From Phytoseiulus persimilis (taxonomy: Eukaryota; Arthropoda; Arachnida; Mesostigmata; Phytoseiidae), in the NCBI GenBank assembly GCA_037576195.1, contig CM075103.1, positions 26,310,723 through 26,374,722 on the forward strand: DNA of 64,000 nt, read 5' to 3'. Within the stretch, counting starts at the first letter, position 1. Each line of letters begins with the position of its first letter. Shown one piece after another: positions 60,486 to 64,000 of this stretch. The notes below the pieces were generated by a model. That model worked only from the letters and a program-made list of their open reading frames with translations. It did no database searches and was not told the DNA's origin. Made by a program: the position numbers and the translations under genes.

Positions 60486-60621
60486 GGGCAGATTGAGCTG
60501 ACGTCGGATCCGGTGAAGTCCTGCGAGTGCTGCTGGATTACCTGGAAAATCCGATCCTTGCACTGCTGCGCGGCCGCACTCCGGCAGGTTTGGCCATTGA
60601 CACCTCCGCCTACCAGAGCCG
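60486..60621 (-). CDS. Gene E three-cysteine exon
   Basis: Between a strong acceptor (ctcttgtcttttcag) and a GTAAGT donor, phase 1 in and phase 2 out, as in genes A and B. Forty-four codons: glycine-rich start, then QTCRSAAAQQCKDRIF (C-x7-C) and a third cysteine in VSSIC just before the donor (C-x22 spacing). Gene C has almost the same spacing (C-x7-C-x23-C). The predicted protein is secreted and disulfide-bonded, with unknown function. Its other exons were not found. Confidence 0.55.
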
Positions 60622-61690
60622 CTGAAAAGACAAGAGGAGAGCACGCTGAAATATCGTCCGGGATAGTTCATTATTCGACTATCGAGCTCAGTTATTGACA
60701 GTTGTATTTTTCAAGCTCACTCCCTCGGCGGTGAGCCCCCTGTCATCAGAAGCGTTAAGGGTCAACGGGGTTGATTCATGGAGTGCGGCTTTCAGAGTTT
60801 TTTCGATATGCGGCGTTCGTCTCGCGACCCATGGAGTGTTACCGGGAACGAGAACCGTCAATAGCACCACGCGAGGATTGCGTCGCCGCTCCGAGAGTCG
60901 CGGTTTGGTTCACAAAGAGATGCTTTCATTGGGCGGAGGACGATTTTCCGAAAATCATCGATTCCTTGATAGCTTTCCGGTGGGAAACAAAACCCCAACT
61001 TCTTCCGTGGAGAAGCTCGATCGCATCGGGGACCTGATCGGAATAGGAGCTTCTATGGTGCAATAAGTTGTGTATAGGAATGTTGGACCCGAGGCTAAGC
61101 GACCGGAATTCCGACTGTACACTCTGATGGTATTCGCTTCGGCCCAAGTTAGCCGACTCTCGAAAGACAGACCTAAAACGAGCGAGCAGTGGTCGAGGCC
61201 GGCGGGGGTGTTCGCGTGCGTTCGTGTTGTTGATCTGAAATCAATACCAGTGGACAATCTCCGCCGTAGAATGGACTGTAGTCAGTGTGGCCTCAAATCG
61301 AGCTATTGTCTCCGTCAGGAATTCTACATCGAGTCGGTTTGTGAAGCACTTCATGCGCGGAGTTTATCCTCCAGCCCGCTTCAGCGTCAACTCAACGGAA
61401 TGTTCATCTGCTGTTCCTGTGATTCGTTGGTGTCATCGGTTTCGCAATCATAGTCCTTGTTGTCACCGGTTCCGAGGAGTGAATTTTATTAACCCGTTGT
61501 CCGAGCTCATTTTTCGTGGACTCGGGCTCAGAAGCAACAGCCAGGTTCAGCGCCCAAGAGTGCGCTGTTATTAATGGCGGAGCTGTTCGGCTTTAAAAAT
61601 TACGTCCGTTCGTTCTTACCGCAAGTCTGCAGAGCCCGGAACAACCTCGCTGTAGTGGCCGCTTGCCTCGTTGTGTTCCCTAATAAGTTC

Positions 61691-61826
61691 TGGAGTTCAA
61701 CTTGCACGAAAGCAACAGCTGCAGTCATGAGCCCGTCTCCGCGGAAAACAAGACGCTTCCACCGGGCTGCCTGTGGAAGTGCCTCGTGGAATATAACACT
61801 CTCGACACAGTGGACAAAACATATGT
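61691..61826 (+). CDS. Possible cysteine-rich secreted exon
   Basis: Starts after ttgtgttccctaataag and ends at a GTGAGG donor. The reading NSCSHEPVSAENKT, then PPGCLWKC, then EYNTLDTVDKTY has a C...N-K-T...P-G-C-x2-x-C layout like the first half of small secreted salivary-type proteins (evasin-like) of ticks and mites. The opposite strand also has an open frame with a strong GTAAGA donor at 61617-61622, so the strand is not settled. If real, this supports a chelicerate source. Low confidence. Confidence 0.3.
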
Positions 61827-62539
61827 GAGGAGTTCGTGCTGGGAGCATTCAGAGCCCTTCGCTCCTTGAGAATCTGCATTGGGGAACGCTAATCATTCCT
61901 GTCGCTATTCGCCTGCGGGCACGGCTCCGCTCCCTCTTTGAGGTTGCCTGAATACCGAATGAAACAGAAGCCATTATTCACATATCTCTTGACTGAGCGC
62001 AATCGAAGAAATTCACCGCGAACGGAATCTCACAGCTCTCTCTTGTGGAGCCGATAGATCATCCAGAGAAACAGGGACGCTCGGGAGTTTGGGAGAACGG
62101 TTTTCCCACTCGCTCTGAGTGAGCAGCAAATTCCGCTCAGTTCATCCGTGTACATATTTAGGGCCCGTGAACAACTTCCTAGACGTTGGTTTCTCGTCTT
62201 CTGGGTCGGAGCTACTTCTGAATGCATGGCGCAGTGTTTTTCAATTCTTCCGCGAACACAGCTGACCGGCCAAAGGGCACCACGAACTTCGCTGAACGCG
62301 GAGCAGCGGTTCGCCCGGCGACGAGCCATGAGCCAGGTTTCCAAAACAGACGAGCCGGTTATAAACCGAGGTAGCTCCGTCAGTTCCGGTGACGGAAGAT
62401 AGAGGGTGAGGGGGGAAAACTGAAGCGCGCGCGGACTATTGGTGTCACCACCGCCTCAGCTGCTGGAGCCGACGCGAACGCGCGCCAGCACCGGCTGGAC
62501 CCGTTGCCGGAGTCGGGCTATGTGAATGACCCTTATCGT

Positions 62540-62559
62540 GCGGCGGCGGCGGCGGCGGC
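62540..62559. repeat. (GCG)n simple repeat
   Basis: About seven GCG/CGG units in a GC-rich patch. It would encode poly-alanine on the plus strand, but no gene is supported around it. Confidence 0.9.
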
Positions 62560-62666
62560 AACGCTAAGAAGACCAGAGCAGCGCGATGAGTGTTCATTGT
62601 TGTTGCTTTTGCCGCGACTGGGATGGCTCTGGGAGCTGCTTCCTAACAGAAACCACCGGCACAGAG

Positions 62667-63260
62667 TCATCTCGTTTCTTGCGTGACTTCCTCGAGAGGA
62701 AGTCGTCGGGCAACCTGTCGCTGTTGTGGGAGTAGCTCGCCGACTGGCTTCTGGGCTTCATTCCTCTGAAAGGCAACCGATCCGTGTTCTCCAGCCATCA
62801 GAGGTCCCACCAGCGGTAGCCTCTCATCGGTAACATTCAGCAGCTGAAGGGTGTTCCACGAAGGAGCAGTATTCTGCCAACCGCGCACCTGAACCTGATG
62901 GCAACAATAGAGGGGAGCGTATTCGCCGTTTTCGGGATTCTCCCGGATCGAGGACAAATGTGTTCCAGTACGATCCGAGACGAGATATCCCGGAACTCGG
63001 CGATGGGGAAATTCAACTTCACGATCATTGTTTGGATTCCAAATGATTCCTGGCATCATAAGTAGGAGAAGCGCCCCAGTCTTTTCCCTCGGCGGAGAAG
63101 GTGGATGATTATGAATATCGGAATGGAGCCCGGGAGCAAAAAGGATTTCGCACCCTCGGAGCGAGAGTGACTCGATCGCGCGGACGTTCCGAGGTGGGGG
63201 GGGGGGGGCAAAGTTGACATCGGTCCCGAAACAAGGAAAAATTAGGGAAACGAGTTTCAT
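62667..63260 (-). CDS. Unrecognised 197-residue frame
   Basis: ATG-led with a hydrophobic first dozen residues (MKLVSLIFPCF). The frame passes a 14-base C tract that encodes a proline run. The second half (from about residue 68, EPGIIWN region onward) has convincing protein composition with an N-glycosylation site (NVTDE) and the motif PLVGPLMAGEHGSV, ending EEVTQETR-stop. An acceptor-like atgatgccag before GIIWNPNN suggests the real exon may begin there. No family recognised. It could be the last exon of a gene extending beyond the right window edge. Confidence 0.35.
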   Translation of the reverse strand: MKLVSLIFPCFGTDVNFAPPPPPRNVRAIESLSLRGCEILFAPGLHSDIHNHPPSPPREKTGALLLLMMPGIIWNPNNDREVEFPHRRVPGYLVSDRTGTHLSSIRENPENGEYAPLYCCHQVQVRGWQNTAPSWNTLQLLNVTDERLPLVGPLMAGEHGSVAFQRNEAQKPVGELLPQQRQVARRLPLEEVTQETR

Positions 63261-64000
63261 CCCGAGAGCTCTGAGCTTTCAGCGTGGAATCCCTCTTGGG
63301 AAACTCCCACTGCGCCCGTTCGATCAAAGCGAAAAATTAGCACTTCATCGTCGATGTCGAAATTGGATTGCGCCGACTGCAGAACATCGGATGGACTTTT
63401 CGCATGCATGGCTTGGAACGAGTGGGTTAGTGTGGAATTCTATTGTTTCTTCCACAGAAGAATAACCAGCTACACTTCTGTGTATTTGCTATTTGCCTTG
63501 TGTAAACCCTTCTGCATTGTCGCGTATATCCCTGTATTCATTTCTCGTAGAGCCCCTGGATGAGCTCGGTCGCAGGCAAACGTTTGTCGCCTTTGGATTT
63601 GCGCAAGCGGTGTTTGTGAGTGCGGATCATCGCTCGACTGAGTGAATGTCAACCATCGGACAAATATTCATAAAACCGATGTCAATATCAGGTGTCTGAT
63701 GGTGACCGGCGGAGCTTGACGGAACTTCGCATGTTGCACCGCCTGTGTTCAGTTCAAACTGATGAAGGAAAAAGAACACGTATTCTCCGTGAGTTCCGTG
63801 ACGTTGTTATTCCAGCCGCAGCAGCAGCAGCTGAGCAGATAGAGACAGTTTGCGAGTTTCCATGGAGACAGGTCGCGTTCAGTTTCCCCCGAGTCGTGCG
63901 AGTTCGCTTGCTTTTCTGCCGCTTGGCTCGTTCGTCCACGAATCGTTTTTCTGATGTCCACACGACAGCTTCGTTGAACGCACTTCGTTCCCCTGCCCGC
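63261..64000. other. No supported gene
   Basis: Short frames and a small (CAG)n run near 63820-63835. Nothing recognised before the window ends. Confidence 0.45.

Larger units (their letters stand above)
60622..62666. other. Unassigned, with one cysteine-rich candidate
   Basis: See the candidate exon at 61691-61826. A GC-rich patch with a (GCG)n run at 62540-62559 could be a promoter or 5' UTR. Other frames are unconvincing. Confidence 0.4.

Overview
This is eukaryotic nuclear DNA with spliced genes: short cysteine-rich exons bounded by GT/AG sites with pyrimidine tracts, introns of about 0.1-0.7 kb, and large gene-poor stretches. Base composition is near 50% GC by eye. The gene content (a divergent family-GT17 glycosyltransferase, tandem small secreted cysteine-rich proteins, foldback DNA transposons) suggests an arthropod, possibly a chelicerate such as a mite. 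That is an inference, and no single marker proves it. I found no rRNA, tRNA, CRISPR array or prokaryote-style operon.

Layout. Bases 1-20824 and 21193-42018 are the same 20.8 kb sequence in direct orientation. They are separated by one N (20825) and 367 bp of unique DNA. The first 16.8 kb of the two copies differ at about four positions. The last 4 kb differ by roughly eighteen differences, nearly all single-base homopolymer indels, clustered toward the N. This is the signature of two overlapping contigs or haplotigs joined end to end, so I treat the duplication as probably an assembly artefact. Each copy holds a foldback element of about 0.95 kb (6280-7225), a larger foldback element of about 2.3 kb (9040-11365) that carries the 3' end of a transposon protein with a SWIM-like zinc finger, and the terminal exon of a GT17 (MGAT3-like) protein (15948-16611) whose catalytic acidic motif is lost and whose C-terminus is missing. 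The rest of each copy has no gene I can name.

Unique part, 42-64 kb. From about 45.4 to 60.6 kb the minus strand carries a loose tandem series of genes for small secreted cysteine-rich proteins (called B, A, C, D and E here). B, A and E each have an exon with three cysteines that enters in phase 1 and leaves in phase 2. In B and A it is followed by an exon with a C-x8-C helix-like module. Protein A additionally carries a very long Asn/Tyr/Arg/Asp repeat domain split over two exons, and B and A end in hydrophobic tails that look like GPI-anchor signals or membrane anchors. This family is the most interesting system in the window. C is clearly similar but has altered phases; D is a weaker candidate.

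The remainder holds a 250 bp MITE-like element (54308-54557), a 197-codon minus-strand reading frame (62667-63260), a possible cysteine-rich secreted exon near 61.7 kb, simple repeats, and large stretches where I see nothing supportable. All exon limits are hand-read from splice signals and codon phase, without transcripts or database searches.
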